This document shows positions 54,991 through 63,648 of a DNA stretch of 64,000 nt, in pieces. The stretch covers positions 2,790,001 through 2,854,000 of the forward strand of contig NZ_CP159831.1 of NCBI RefSeq assembly GCF_047730075.1, written 5' to 3'. How positions within the stretch are numbered: the stretch's first letter is position 1; every line of letters begins with the position of its first letter. This DNA is from Njordibacter sp905182035. GTDB lineage: Bacteria; Pseudomonadota; Gammaproteobacteria; Pseudomonadales; Balneatricaceae. A program made the translations under genes and the position numbers. The notes under the pieces are model-generated. The model ran no database searches. It was not told where the DNA came from and saw only the letters and a program-made list of their open reading frames with translations.

Positions 54991-55812
54991 TTAATGCTCG
55001 CGTTTATCGTGTAAAACTGTTACCCGCTGCATGTGCCTTACTTTAGGTAAGTAGTCACAAATTGCATAGTGATGGGTAATGCGGTTATCCCACATGGCAA
55101 CAGTATTCTTACGCCAACGCAAACGTACCTGAAACTCTGGCTTGGCCATATGTTGGTAGAGGTATTGCAGTATTCGGTCACTCTCGCCTTGAACTTCACC
55201 TATAATATGACGCGTAAACGACTGATTAATATTAAGGTATTTGAGCCCAGTCACGGGGTGGGTATCAACAATCTTATGCACTGCAGAACCAGTGCTTTTA
55301 AGGCCATCGTTTACAGCTTCAATACCCCCATTAAGATACAGGTCATTCCTAAAGGTGCCGATATCATGGATAGCCTCCATGCCTGCTAAGTAATCTTGCC
55401 ACATTGAAGGCAACGCAGCGTATGCGGCGTTGGTGTTAGACCACATGGTATCGCCACCCACATCAGGCACTTCAATCGCATGTAAAATACTTGTGAACGG
55501 CGGGTTTGGCTTAAAGGTCAGGTCCTTGTGCCAATCATTAGTGTCTGGTTTGCTACCAGCACCACTTTTTAGCAACACAATGTTTTCATAACCCTCAATA
55601 CTTGGGTAGATTGGGTGAGGCGGCTCTGGCTCACCAAAGCTTTTGGCAAAGGTTAAGTGTCCATCTGGTGTGAGGTTTTGATCACGGAAAAAAATAACCT
55701 TGTGCACTATGAGCGCTTCATAGATTTCATCACAATCTTTTGGAGTTAGGTTATTGAGGCAAATATCAGAAATTTCGGCACCTATAGCGGGGGTCACTTG
55801 TTCAATTTTCAT
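54991..55812 (-). CDS. TauD/TfdA-family 2-oxoglutarate dioxygenase
   Basis: A 273-aa oxygenase. The iron ligands are His95 and Asp97 (WHKDLTF) and His248 (WDNRITHHYA), with an Arg after (Arg263). The N-terminal GAEISDI and VIFFRDQNL are TauD family. Members hydroxylate taurine, other sulfonates, 2,4-D or similar. Taurine is a plausible marine substrate, but there is no transporter beside it. Monocistronic; a 460-base non-coding region lies upstream. Confidence 0.9.
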   Translation of the reverse strand: MKIEQVTPAIGAEISDICLNNLTPKDCDEIYEALIVHKVIFFRDQNLTPDGHLTFAKSFGEPEPPHPIYPSIEGYENIVLLKSGAGSKPDTNDWHKDLTFKPNPPFTSILHAIEVPDVGGDTMWSNTNAAYAALPSMWQDYLAGMEAIHDIGTFRNDLYLNGGIEAVNDGLKSTGSAVHKIVDTHPVTGLKYLNINQSFTRHIIGEVQGESDRILQYLYQHMAKPEFQVRLRWRKNTVAMWDNRITHHYAICDYLPKVRHMQRVTVLHDKREH

Positions 55813-56293
55813 TTACATTAATGCTCAAGTATTGTTTTTGGGTTTAAAGGGTACAGGGCGTGGAAAGCGCAAGCTAATATCAAACTTGGTAAGATCTAGT
55901 TTACAGCTTTGCGCTCATTCAGCCTCACTTCTGAGTGGGGCTATTACCTAGTAGAGATCAACGCAAAGGATACGCTGCCAGCAAAGCGACACTTTGTCAA
56001 CTGGTTGCTAACTGAATAACGAGCTCTACAAACATTAGTAAAACTAAAGGCAATTTTATTTCACTGATTTCAACTTATAACTTGTACAATCTTAAACCCA
56101 TGAGCACAATTAACAGCACCAACTAGTAATCTCGAGGTGCTGTTTTGGAGGTCCTATAGCTACTTCTGATTGTGTAAATCCATGTCTAGCCTTTTGCTTT
56201 TAATATGTATACCGAGCTTAGTAGGGGGTATGGTAGATAATTGCATAGGATATATTTTTCAGTTAATCTTTTATGGACTATGAGGATGTAAAA
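55813..56293. repeat. Gene-free 480 bp with three inverted repeats
   Basis: GCGCAAGCT (55867-55875) faces AGCTTTGCGC (55905-55914), a wide imperfect inverted repeat. AGCCTCACT/AGTGGGGCT forms a short hairpin at 55921-55942. AACAGCACC (56112-56120) pairs perfectly with GGTGCTGTT (56136-56144) and is followed by TT. No gene fits. These could be termination or regulatory elements for the flanking genes. Confidence 0.45.
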
Positions 56294-56974
56294 ATGTCTT
56301 TGAAACTCGTTTACTTTAAGATGCGCGCTCTAGCAGAAGCTCCTCAAATGCTGATGAGATGCAATGGAATTGAGTATGACTATGTGATGGCTTGGGAGTA
56401 TTTTGGAGATACTTGGGCCAATGCTAAATCACAATTAGTTTTCAATCAGCTGCCAATGTTAGAAGTGGATGGCAGGCACCAAATCTGCCAAAGTATTGCG
56501 ATCTTAAATTTTCTTGAAAAAAAGGCAGGTATCCATATTGAAAATCCAATAGAAGCTGCCAAAGCTGATGCTATTTTGCAAAGTTCTCAAGAACTATTTT
56601 CTCCACTAAACCCAACGATAAACTTTGCAGTTGGAGATGATTTTGTTGCAAAGAGAGATGCAATGCGTCCAGCCTTGTCTGCTCGCTTCCAACAGTTACA
56701 GAACTGCCTGCTGGAAAATAGCTCAAAGTTCTTTACAGACAATACGCCCAGGGCCGCGGAATTTGCTGCCTTTCACCATTTGGACTTATCGAAACAACTT
56801 GATCCAATGCTAATCAAAGAATTCCCGCGATTAGAAGCCTTTACTGCAGCTATGACAGAACTACCCAAAATGGAGAACTACTTGAAGGGTCGGCCAGAGT
56901 TAATCGGCGTTGGCGAGTCTCCACAGTTAATGATAGACGGCATCGCTCACCCCACAGGAGTGCAACAAACGTAA
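56294..56974 (+). CDS. Glutathione S-transferase, sigma-like
   Basis: A 226-aa GST. LKLVYFKMRALAEAPQMLM at the start, then NQLPMLEVDG (cis-Pro) and QSIAILNFLEKKAG match sigma/alpha-type GSTs of marine bacteria. It should conjugate or isomerise electrophiles with glutathione. The frame begins at 56273, but ATG 56294 is preferred because GAGGA lies at good spacing. It is followed 25 bases later by a gamma-glutamylcyclotransferase-like gene, so both may handle glutathione. Confidence 0.85.
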   Translation: MSLKLVYFKMRALAEAPQMLMRCNGIEYDYVMAWEYFGDTWANAKSQLVFNQLPMLEVDGRHQICQSIAILNFLEKKAGIHIENPIEAAKADAILQSSQELFSPLNPTINFAVGDDFVAKRDAMRPALSARFQQLQNCLLENSSKFFTDNTPRAAEFAAFHHLDLSKQLDPMLIKEFPRLEAFTAAMTELPKMENYLKGRPELIGVGESPQLMIDGIAHPTGVQQT

Positions 56975-56999
56975 CACCAACGGACCGTAATCCAGTCAT

Positions 57000-57746
57000 A
57001 TGGTTCTAACAACTCCCAAAAACATGGAGCAACCAGATGGGAATATTAATAGACATGAAAGGCGGTTAGTTTTGTTACGTATTATTTTCTGGAAACTAGG
57101 GTTTGAATGGTCCATTTTTTTAAGGCTTATAAGACCTTGTAGTGATAAGCGGATCTATTATTTTGCTTTCGGCGCTAATCTAAGTCCTGAAATATTAAAC
57201 CTAAGGCGTATCTCATTTTATGAAACCTTCGACTACGTTCTAGAAAATGCCTCATTAAATTTCAGTCAGCGTGGTTTTTATAAGGACCACGGTTACGCCT
57301 CAGCGGACGCCACAATGGGTGACCGAGTCTACGGCAAGATGTATCTGATCAGAGAAAGTGATGCAAAAAGGATGGACTATTTTGAAGGAGCGCCATTTTT
57401 AAAGGTTCATGATAAAATTTTCCAACAATACCAGGGTTCGCAGTTTTACTTTTACCGAGCAGTTACGCCCTCCAATAATCTCAAACCAACACAGGAATAT
57501 CTGGATTATTTGACAACGGCTTATCGAGGCATGGATTGCGTTCCTAACCAGTATATTGTTTCCATGGCAGCAACAGAAGTTCTCAAAAAACTTGAGCCTC
57601 AAAATCAAACTGGCGTGTATGTGCGTAATTTAAATCACTGGCCTTCAGTTTTGCATCCACTGCTCATCAACTATGAAAATAATTGTCATCGTCTGGTTAA
57701 GGCACTCTGGAATAGATCATTGCTGGACTGGATGATAAGGATCTAA
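57000..57746 (+). CDS. Gamma-glutamylcyclotransferase-like protein
   Basis: A 248-aa protein of the AIG2/GGCT fold: YYFAFGANLS near residues 51-60 (the YGSNL-type loop) and MDYFEGAPF near 124-132, carrying the catalytic Glu. An N-terminal extension of about 45 residues is unusual. GGCT enzymes release 5-oxoproline from gamma-glutamyl peptides, including glutathione-derived ones. The GST upstream supports this. AT-rich codon use suggests accessory DNA. Confidence 0.72.
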   Translation: MVLTTPKNMEQPDGNINRHERRLVLLRIIFWKLGFEWSIFLRLIRPCSDKRIYYFAFGANLSPEILNLRRISFYETFDYVLENASLNFSQRGFYKDHGYASADATMGDRVYGKMYLIRESDAKRMDYFEGAPFLKVHDKIFQQYQGSQFYFYRAVTPSNNLKPTQEYLDYLTTAYRGMDCVPNQYIVSMAATEVLKKLEPQNQTGVYVRNLNHWPSVLHPLLINYENNCHRLVKALWNRSLLDWMIRI

Positions 57747-58126
57747 GTGACTGCTAGGTGTGACCAAGATACATATTTAGCCTAGCGTGTGTTGTAACAT
57801 CTTATGGTGTAGTTCTCTCGCAGTTTAATGTTGCAACTGCTGAACTGCCGTTATAATCATTTCATCCAATCATTCAATGATGTACGTGTTTCCTAGTTTT
57901 TTCATTTTTTTAGGTTCCCATCTCGCATACATATTCCTCAGATGTGTTTTACGGCTCAGTATGGCAGCATATTAGTTGCTATATATTACCAAAATATTGA
58001 CCACTGGGGTATAAATAATTTCGCTATATATGGTATAACTATCTATACCCTATTGGTACCTATGAGTTATACGATGTGAAATACCAACCTACTGATTTAG
58101 GGCGTCATTTTTTACGTGAGGGCTAG
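57747..58126. promoter_or_regulatory. AT-rich gap with a perfect GGTATA/TATACC inverted repeat before the winged-helix gene
   Basis: No gene is visible. GGTATA (58032-58037), a six-base spacer and TATACC (58044-58049) form a perfect inverted repeat about 78 bases before ATG 58127, with further TATAC-like steps around it (58011, 58062, 58071). It is a candidate self-regulated operator or replication-type site. Confidence 0.4.
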
Positions 58127-58624
58127 ATGGAGAAAATAGCAACGAACAACTTTGAGTTGCCACAGTTAGAGCGTAAATGGGATAAGGGTGTTATTGACTG
58201 TGGCTGGGTAGCCGTGCCTAACTTGTTGCTTGAACATCAAGGACGTTTGCAAATTACCTCTTCCGAATTGAATGTGCTTTTAGCCCTGATGAAATTTTGG
58301 GTGGACGGCGCACACGCTGCCTACCCATCTATAAAGACAATTTCAAAAATGTTGGGAAAAACAGAGAAGACAATTCAAAATAATATCCGCTCACTATCAC
58401 ACCGGGATGGGAAGCCTAATGGCTTGGAGCGGCTCTTACCCCAAGATTGGACCGGATTCATCCGGGTTCATCGTAGAAAAAGTCCAGATAATAATGGGAA
58501 TTTGACCAACCTATATAATTTTCAACCTTTAGTTCAAGTGCTGCATGCAATCGATGAGGAACAAAAAAAAGTTAAACAAGAGTTGCAGAGAAGGAAGCCA
58601 AGGATAATTCTCAATCCATTGTAG
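58127..58624 (+). CDS. Winged-helix (HTH_36-like) DNA-binding protein, plasmid/phage-type
   Basis: A 165-aa protein with a helix-turn-helix core near residues 45-105: LNVLLALMKFWVD, then YPSIKTISKMLGKTEKTIQN. This is the HTH_36/replication-initiator-like fold found in plasmid and phage proteins. The C-terminus is basic and helical (KVKQELQRRKP). It stands alone in AT-rich DNA with no replication or phage neighbours, so it may be a relic. The palindrome upstream is a possible target. Confidence 0.7.
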   Translation: MEKIATNNFELPQLERKWDKGVIDCGWVAVPNLLLEHQGRLQITSSELNVLLALMKFWVDGAHAAYPSIKTISKMLGKTEKTIQNNIRSLSHRDGKPNGLERLLPQDWTGFIRVHRRKSPDNNGNLTNLYNFQPLVQVLHAIDEEQKKVKQELQRRKPRIILNPL

Positions 58625-58738
58625 CCGCCAATAGACTTGACCTTCGGCAGGAGCCACCACTGCATTGATGAGGAACAAAATGCATTTTCATAACCCCTTC
58701 TCGACAGTGACTTTCGATACAGAATATAGATAATAAAA

Positions 58739-59023
58739 CTATGGAAGTGTCAGGCATTCTACCGAGGTGTCTGAATCTATTCCCCCATCAATCCTGATCA
58801 CCATTGTTCCAACCCCATTAAGAACTTTATCCTTCATTCCAACAGGTTTGCCTAATTTTTTAATGACGCAGCGAACCTCAGCACTGTTGTCCAAATCGTC
58901 AAATGCTACAGTTACATTGTGAAGAGTTCCCCCCGCTTGAGTGCTGTAGTTAGTGATTTCAAGGGCTAAAGCGTTGCTGGCAATAAAAGCTGCCATCGCC
59001 AGAATAATTTTACATTTCATCAT
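58739..59023 (-). CDS. Small secreted protein, unknown
   Basis: A 94-aa protein with a clear signal peptide (about residues 1-20, ending NALA) and a mature part of about 74 residues with two cysteines (CVIKKLG and VECLTLP), which could form one disulfide in the periplasm. No family is recognised. It faces the winged-helix gene; a 500-base gap lies on its other side. Confidence 0.7.
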   Translation of the reverse strand: MMKCKIILAMAAFIASNALALEITNYSTQAGGTLHNVTVAFDDLDNSAEVRCVIKKLGKPVGMKDKVLNGVGTMVIRIDGGIDSDTSVECLTLP

Positions 59024-59524
59024 TTATCCTCGGTTCGTCTGTAAGAATCCTACCACTCTAAATCGGTAATCACTAACAATCGGTGCAGCCACTCTAATAA
59101 GCAACGGCTAGACGCTTCCTGTATATTGGGAGTTTTAGTGTCCTTGTGTTAGTGCTTTGCAATACTCGGAGCCTACCCAATTGCGAGAGACTCAATTATG
59201 TGTGATGCTATCGTTACGTATAGGCCACTGTTTTTTGACTTTACCTCAGCGTTGAAATGAAATTAAATGTCCTTTATGAATAGAAGTGTAATTTTTTAAA
59301 ATAAGTAATAGTCATGGGATTTGATTATCGGCTTGAAGCTATGCTATTTTTAGTTTGTTACTGATAGTACCGTCTAAAAAAGTCTTCAGGCTTTGAAGGT
59401 AATGTGAAAAAAAATCATTGGTGAAAGGGTTTAGTGTTTGTAGTCAACGCTGATTCACTAACACTGTTGAAGAGTTGTAACTTAAAGTAGGGTATTCGTA
59501 GACTAACTAAAAAGTGAGAATGTT
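59024..59524. other. Gene-free 500 bp before the ProX-like gene
   Basis: I find no gene or RNA. A weak CTTCA/TGAAG hairpin lies near 59380-59400 and an AGTGAGA ribosome site at 59511-59517. The rest is AT-rich and presumably carries the transporter promoter. Confidence 0.35.
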
Positions 59525-60499
59525 ATGCAAAATAATAAAAAATTGGCACTTTCATGTGCCTTGGCAACCAGTTTGGTTGCTGGAACGGCACAGGCCCAAG
59601 AGTGTGGTGAAATATCTATTACCGAAATGGATTGGGGCTCAGCAATCATTGTGACTCAGGTCGCTACCTTTTTGCTTGAACAAGGATATGGCTGCGATGT
59701 GACAATCATACCATCTGCATCTACACCGGCACTGGTTTCAGTTACGGAAACTGGTAAGCCAGACATACTGACCGAAATCTGGACAAACTCTGCGCCAGCC
59801 TACGTGCCACTTCTCGAAGCTGGTAAGATCAAGGAATTGACACCAGTTCTTTCAGACGGCGGTGTTGAGGGTCTGTGGATCCCAGACTATTTGGCAGAGG
59901 CTCATCCTGAGCTGTTGACCATCGAAGGTTTGTTAGCCAACCCAGATTTGGTTGGAAACAGAATGCATAACTGCCCTGTTGGCTGGACGTGTCAGGTTGT
60001 GGCTTCACAAATGGCCAAGGCCGGTGGCTTTGAGGCTGCAGGTATTCAAGATTTTGTCCATGGATCAGGCGAGACCCTCGCTGCGTCGATCGGTTCGGCC
60101 TATACTGCGCAGGAGCCATGGTTTGGCTACTATTGGTCACCCAGCACGGTTCTGGGAAAATACCCCATGACACAAGTGGATTTGGGTCCTCATGATCCTG
60201 TTGCACATCCCTGTAATGCTGATCTGGAATGCGATACGCCTAAGCTTGGATCATGGCCAAGTAGTGTTGTAACGACTGTGGTCACAGGGGCCTTTGAGTT
60301 GTCGCATCCAGCAGAAACTGACCTGATGCGCCACCTGTCTTTCAGCAACAAGATGATGAATGGCCTTCTCGCTTGGCAAGATGCTAATAATGCCACGGGA
60401 CAAGAAGCGGCTGCTTACTTCCTATCAACGCAACAAGATGTTTGGGGCGGCTGGGTAAATGATGCAGCACGCGGAAAGCTTTCGGCACTCCTACAGTAG
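59525..60499 (+). CDS. Quaternary-amine ABC transporter binding protein (ProX/OpuAC family)
   Basis: A 324-aa periplasmic protein with a signal peptide (about 1-24, ending AQA). OpuAC-type features: WGSAIIVTQVATFLLE near the start, EIWTNSAPAY near 84-93, NCPVGWTCQV near 149-158 (a Cys150-Cys156 pair as in ProX) and EPWFGYYWSPS near 197-207. Trp86, Trp154, Trp199 and Trp204 could make the aromatic cage for a trimethylammonium group. Ligand likely glycine betaine, choline, carnitine or DMSP. A perfect hairpin follows the stop (60524-60550). Confidence 0.9.
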   Translation: MQNNKKLALSCALATSLVAGTAQAQECGEISITEMDWGSAIIVTQVATFLLEQGYGCDVTIIPSASTPALVSVTETGKPDILTEIWTNSAPAYVPLLEAGKIKELTPVLSDGGVEGLWIPDYLAEAHPELLTIEGLLANPDLVGNRMHNCPVGWTCQVVASQMAKAGGFEAAGIQDFVHGSGETLAASIGSAYTAQEPWFGYYWSPSTVLGKYPMTQVDLGPHDPVAHPCNADLECDTPKLGSWPSSVVTTVVTGAFELSHPAETDLMRHLSFSNKMMNGLLAWQDANNATGQEAAAYFLSTQQDVWGGWVNDAARGKLSALLQ

Positions 60500-60523
60500 G
60501 CTATCCGACATGCAGTAAACCAA

Positions 60524-60550
60524 TGAAGGCACACAGCATGTGTGCCTTCA
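60524..60550 (+). terminator. Perfect hairpin between the ProX-like and ProW-like genes
   Basis: TGAAGGCACACA (60524-60535) pairs perfectly with TGTGTGCCTTCA (60539-60550) around a three-base loop, followed by TTTT. It looks like an intrinsic terminator or attenuator that lets the binding protein be made in excess. The long frame start at 60540 lies inside it, so the permease start must be further down. Confidence 0.88.
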
Positions 60551-60572
60551 TTTTGCTCAGAGAATTAAAAAA

Positions 60573-61604
60573 ATGGCATATTATGACAGCCTATTTAATG
60601 GTCTAGGATTAAGGGTTTGGTGTGACGCAGAGCCCGGTAGTGCAAACGTATCGATGGCCAGCCTGTTAGCTAAAACCAACCCAGACACTGCGAACACTGG
60701 GCCAGTTTTTCCGTTCCCGTCGATGGATGAACTCTATCAGGCGTGCTCTTCATTTCCTCAGTCACGAGACTTCACAGCGGCAGTAGAGACTGGGTTTCTT
60801 AACATTAAAGACGTCTTGAAATCAGTACTGGATCCACTTACCCAGCCACTGTCTTGGCTTCTGGAATTCGCCTTGTTCAGCTTTTTAACTACGCCCTGGT
60901 GGATCATTATTCCGTTGATATTATGGTTGGTCTGGTACGTCTGTCGTTCGGTCAATATCGTAGCTTTCGTAACCCTATCATTTGTGTTTCTAGGATTTAT
61001 AGATCACCTAGATGCTGCACTGCAAACGCTTGCAATTATTACTGTCTGTACAGGTATATGTATTTTATTTGGGGTCCCAATAGGAATTGCTATGGCCAAA
61101 TCCAATCCCTTAGAAAGGGCCTTGATCCCATTGCTTGATCTGCTTCAAACACTGCCAACATTTGTGTATTTGATCCCGCTGATCTTCCTGTTCAGCGTGA
61201 CTGAGCCAAAACTCTACGGCATTGCGATTATTGTCTATGCCATCGTGCCAGTGATCCGGCTTACTAACCTGGGGATTAGGCTCGTTGATCAAGATGTTGT
61301 TGAGGCGGTCAACGCCTTCGGTATGTCGCCCAAGCAGAAACTGCTTGGGGTTGAGATCCCGCTCGCAATGCCCAATATTATGGCGGGGGTAAACCAAACT
61401 ATAATGATGAGCCTCGCTATGGTGGTGATCGCATCGCTGGTTTCTGCACCTGGTTTAGGTGTTCTTGTACTTCGGGGTATTCGTAATCTTGAATTGGGAG
61501 TTGGTCTGATCGCAGGACTAGGTATTGTGCTGCTGGCTGTTATTCTCGATCGAGTGTCAAAGGCGGCGATTGCCCGCGTATCTTCCGGTCAAACATATAG
61601 ATAG
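60573..61604 (+). CDS. Quaternary-amine ABC transporter permease (ProW-like)
   Basis: A 343-aa permease of the OpuAB/ProW family. It has a roughly 80-residue N-terminal extension, then about seven helices and the loop signature EAVNAFGMSPKQKLLGVEIP near residues 245-264. TLPTFVYLIPL is a typical helix. ATG 60573 (MAYYDS) is preferred to the GTG at 60540 that lies in the hairpin. It sits 13 bases before the ATPase gene. Confidence 0.92.
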   Translation: MAYYDSLFNGLGLRVWCDAEPGSANVSMASLLAKTNPDTANTGPVFPFPSMDELYQACSSFPQSRDFTAAVETGFLNIKDVLKSVLDPLTQPLSWLLEFALFSFLTTPWWIIIPLILWLVWYVCRSVNIVAFVTLSFVFLGFIDHLDAALQTLAIITVCTGICILFGVPIGIAMAKSNPLERALIPLLDLLQTLPTFVYLIPLIFLFSVTEPKLYGIAIIVYAIVPVIRLTNLGIRLVDQDVVEAVNAFGMSPKQKLLGVEIPLAMPNIMAGVNQTIMMSLAMVVIASLVSAPGLGVLVLRGIRNLELGVGLIAGLGIVLLAVILDRVSKAAIARVSSGQTYR

Positions 61605-61617
61605 GTAGGTACTTATA

Positions 61618-62667
61618 ATGGCTCAGGCCCCCAAAATTCAAATTCGTAATCTATATAAAATTTTTGGTTCCGATCCTGCTTCTGCACTGGAACAGGTCAA
61701 GGCAGGCATGGGAAAGGATGAACTGCTTGCAAAGACTGGCCATGTGTTGGGTCTAGAAAACATCTCAATCGATATTCGAGAGGGTGCCATTACCGTGGTA
61801 ATGGGGCTGTCTGGATCTGGCAAATCAACGCTTATTCGCCACATTAACAGATTGATCGAGCCAACTGATGGTCAAGTGCTGATCGATGGTGAGGACGCGC
61901 TCTTGTTAGGGACGGAAGCGTTGCGTGAGAAGCGCCGCACAGGCATGTCCATGGTGTTCCAGAAGTTTGCACTCCTTCCTCATCGCTCGGTACTTGATAA
62001 TGCCGCACTAGCATTGGAGGTGCGTGGCATAAGTCAAAGTGAGCGCCATAAGGAGGCGTATGTTTGGCTCGATAGGGTGGGACTTGGTGGCTATGAAAAT
62101 CACTATCCGCATCAACTCTCTGGTGGCATGCAACAGAGGGTTGGTCTTGCCCGTGCACTAACGTCAAACTCGGATATCATGCTAATGGACGAAGCATTTT
62201 CTGCTCTCGATCCTTTGATACGCAGTGATATGCAAAAGCTGCTGCTTGAGTTACATGTAGAATTAAAAAAGACCATCGTGTTTATCACCCATGACCTCGA
62301 TGAAGCCCTTCGATTGGCTGACCACCTCGTTATTCTAAAAGATGGTGCAGTTATTCAGCAGGGCGAGCCCCAGAGCATTTTAACAACACCAACTGATCCC
62401 TACATTGAGGCTTTTGTAAGCGACATTAACCGTGCGCGTGTTTTGCGGGTCCGTTCTGTCATGACGCCTTTGAACCAGGAAATCACCTATGCGGGCGATG
62501 TCGGCCCAGACGATACTCTAGAATCTCTAATCACCCTCTCTGATGGCAATACATCGTATAATTTTAGGGTTGTCGAAGGAGAAATCCCAATTGGTCAGAT
62601 TGACATGAAGGATCTGGTTAAAGCCCTGGTTCCTAGAGTGTCGGCAGCAGAACACCAACCGTTATAG
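61618..62667 (+). CDS. Quaternary-amine ABC transporter ATPase (ProV-like)
   Basis: A 349-aa OpuAA/ProV ATPase. Walker A GLSGSGKST near 63-71, signature LSGGMQQRVG near 168-177, Walker B IMLMDEAFSALDP near 189-201, and the H-loop FITHDLDEA. The glycine-betaine branch insertion with FGSDPASALEQ at the start is present. A short regulatory region follows the nucleotide domain. Confidence 0.94.
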   Translation: MAQAPKIQIRNLYKIFGSDPASALEQVKAGMGKDELLAKTGHVLGLENISIDIREGAITVVMGLSGSGKSTLIRHINRLIEPTDGQVLIDGEDALLLGTEALREKRRTGMSMVFQKFALLPHRSVLDNAALALEVRGISQSERHKEAYVWLDRVGLGGYENHYPHQLSGGMQQRVGLARALTSNSDIMLMDEAFSALDPLIRSDMQKLLLELHVELKKTIVFITHDLDEALRLADHLVILKDGAVIQQGEPQSILTTPTDPYIEAFVSDINRARVLRVRSVMTPLNQEITYAGDVGPDDTLESLITLSDGNTSYNFRVVEGEIPIGQIDMKDLVKALVPRVSAAEHQPL

Positions 62668-62691
62668 ACAGACAAAAGGTGTGGATTTTTT

Positions 62692-63648
62692 ATGAATATC
62701 CAAGACCGATTGATCAAACAGCCGTCGAATGTCCCTTTTTCGATGTATGACGCCTTTACTGATGTGCCATATTCCGGTAGCCAGGCGGCTATTGTCCTGC
62801 ATGCCTCAGATATCTCCATCCCAAATCGGGTTCGAATTGCACGTGAAATTGGAGCGCCAGCCACTGTGTTTGTAAACGCCATCAACCATAACAGGGTTAA
62901 GGTCCAATTTTTCTCTACTGTCATGGAGTTACCGATGTGTGGGCATGGGACGGTTTGTCTGATAACGCAACTGGTTGCACAAAAACTATTACCCTGTGAG
63001 GGCAATGGGTGGTACAAGGCGGTTCTTGATCTGCCTAAAGGGGAGGCGACAGTGGAGTGTCGCCGGACGAAGGCAGGAAGAGTAGAAGTTATGTTGGATG
63101 TTGCAGAAGCACAATTTGCAGCAGTGAAAATCGATCTGGAAGAACTGGCTGGCATATTAGGTGTTAGTATTGAGGACATGTCTAACGAATTGCCACCAGA
63201 AGTCGCCACTGGCGATTTTATTCACCTCTGCCTTCCAATGCGTGATCTTGACGCGATGCGCAAACTTCAGCCTGATTTTTCAGCCCTTGCTAAGTTCTGT
63301 GTATCCAACGGATTGGACACAGTGGCTAGTTTTTCAACCGAGGTCGTAGATCAAACTTGCAATGTTCACGTACGGGATTTTTGTCCAGCCGTTGGCGTGG
63401 CTGAATCAGCTGCGGCTGGCACCACAAATGCAGCTCTATCGACCTATCTTTTACAAAAAGGGCTGGTTCAGCCAAGTGATGACGGAAGCTTGCAGGTCCG
63501 GGCTGAACAAGGAATAGAACTTGGCCGCCCCAGCCGTGTGACAACACGGATCAAAACACAAGGTGGTCATATTATTCGATTGCAGGTGGGTGGTTTAGCC
63601 AGCTTGATCGTCGACGGTATGCTCAATGTTAAACTGGATTCCTTATGA
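62692..63648 (+). CDS. PhzF-family isomerase-like protein
   Basis: A 318-aa protein with the two-lobed PhzF/DapF-like fold: FTDVPYSGSQAAIVL near 22-36 (catalytic region usually F-G-NP-A), LPMCGHGTVCL near 79-89 and ESAAAGTTNAALSTYL near 240-255 in the second lobe. The catalytic Glu of PhzF is not obvious near residue 45, so activity is uncertain. It is in the transporter operon and coupled to the dipeptidase (ATGA). Confidence 0.8.
   Translation: MNIQDRLIKQPSNVPFSMYDAFTDVPYSGSQAAIVLHASDISIPNRVRIAREIGAPATVFVNAINHNRVKVQFFSTVMELPMCGHGTVCLITQLVAQKLLPCEGNGWYKAVLDLPKGEATVECRRTKAGRVEVMLDVAEAQFAAVKIDLEELAGILGVSIEDMSNELPPEVATGDFIHLCLPMRDLDAMRKLQPDFSALAKFCVSNGLDTVASFSTEVVDQTCNVHVRDFCPAVGVAESAAAGTTNAALSTYLLQKGLVQPSDDGSLQVRAEQGIELGRPSRVTTRIKTQGGHIIRLQVGGLASLIVDGMLNVKLDSL

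Noticed and set aside
60540..60572. Early GTG start for the ProW-like permease
   Set aside because: It lies inside a perfect hairpin; ATG 60573 is better placed.
62595..63209. 204-aa open frame on the minus strand
   Set aside because: It runs antisense to the PhzF-like gene, and that gene has clear family motifs; the minus frame has no recognisable pattern and no ribosome site.
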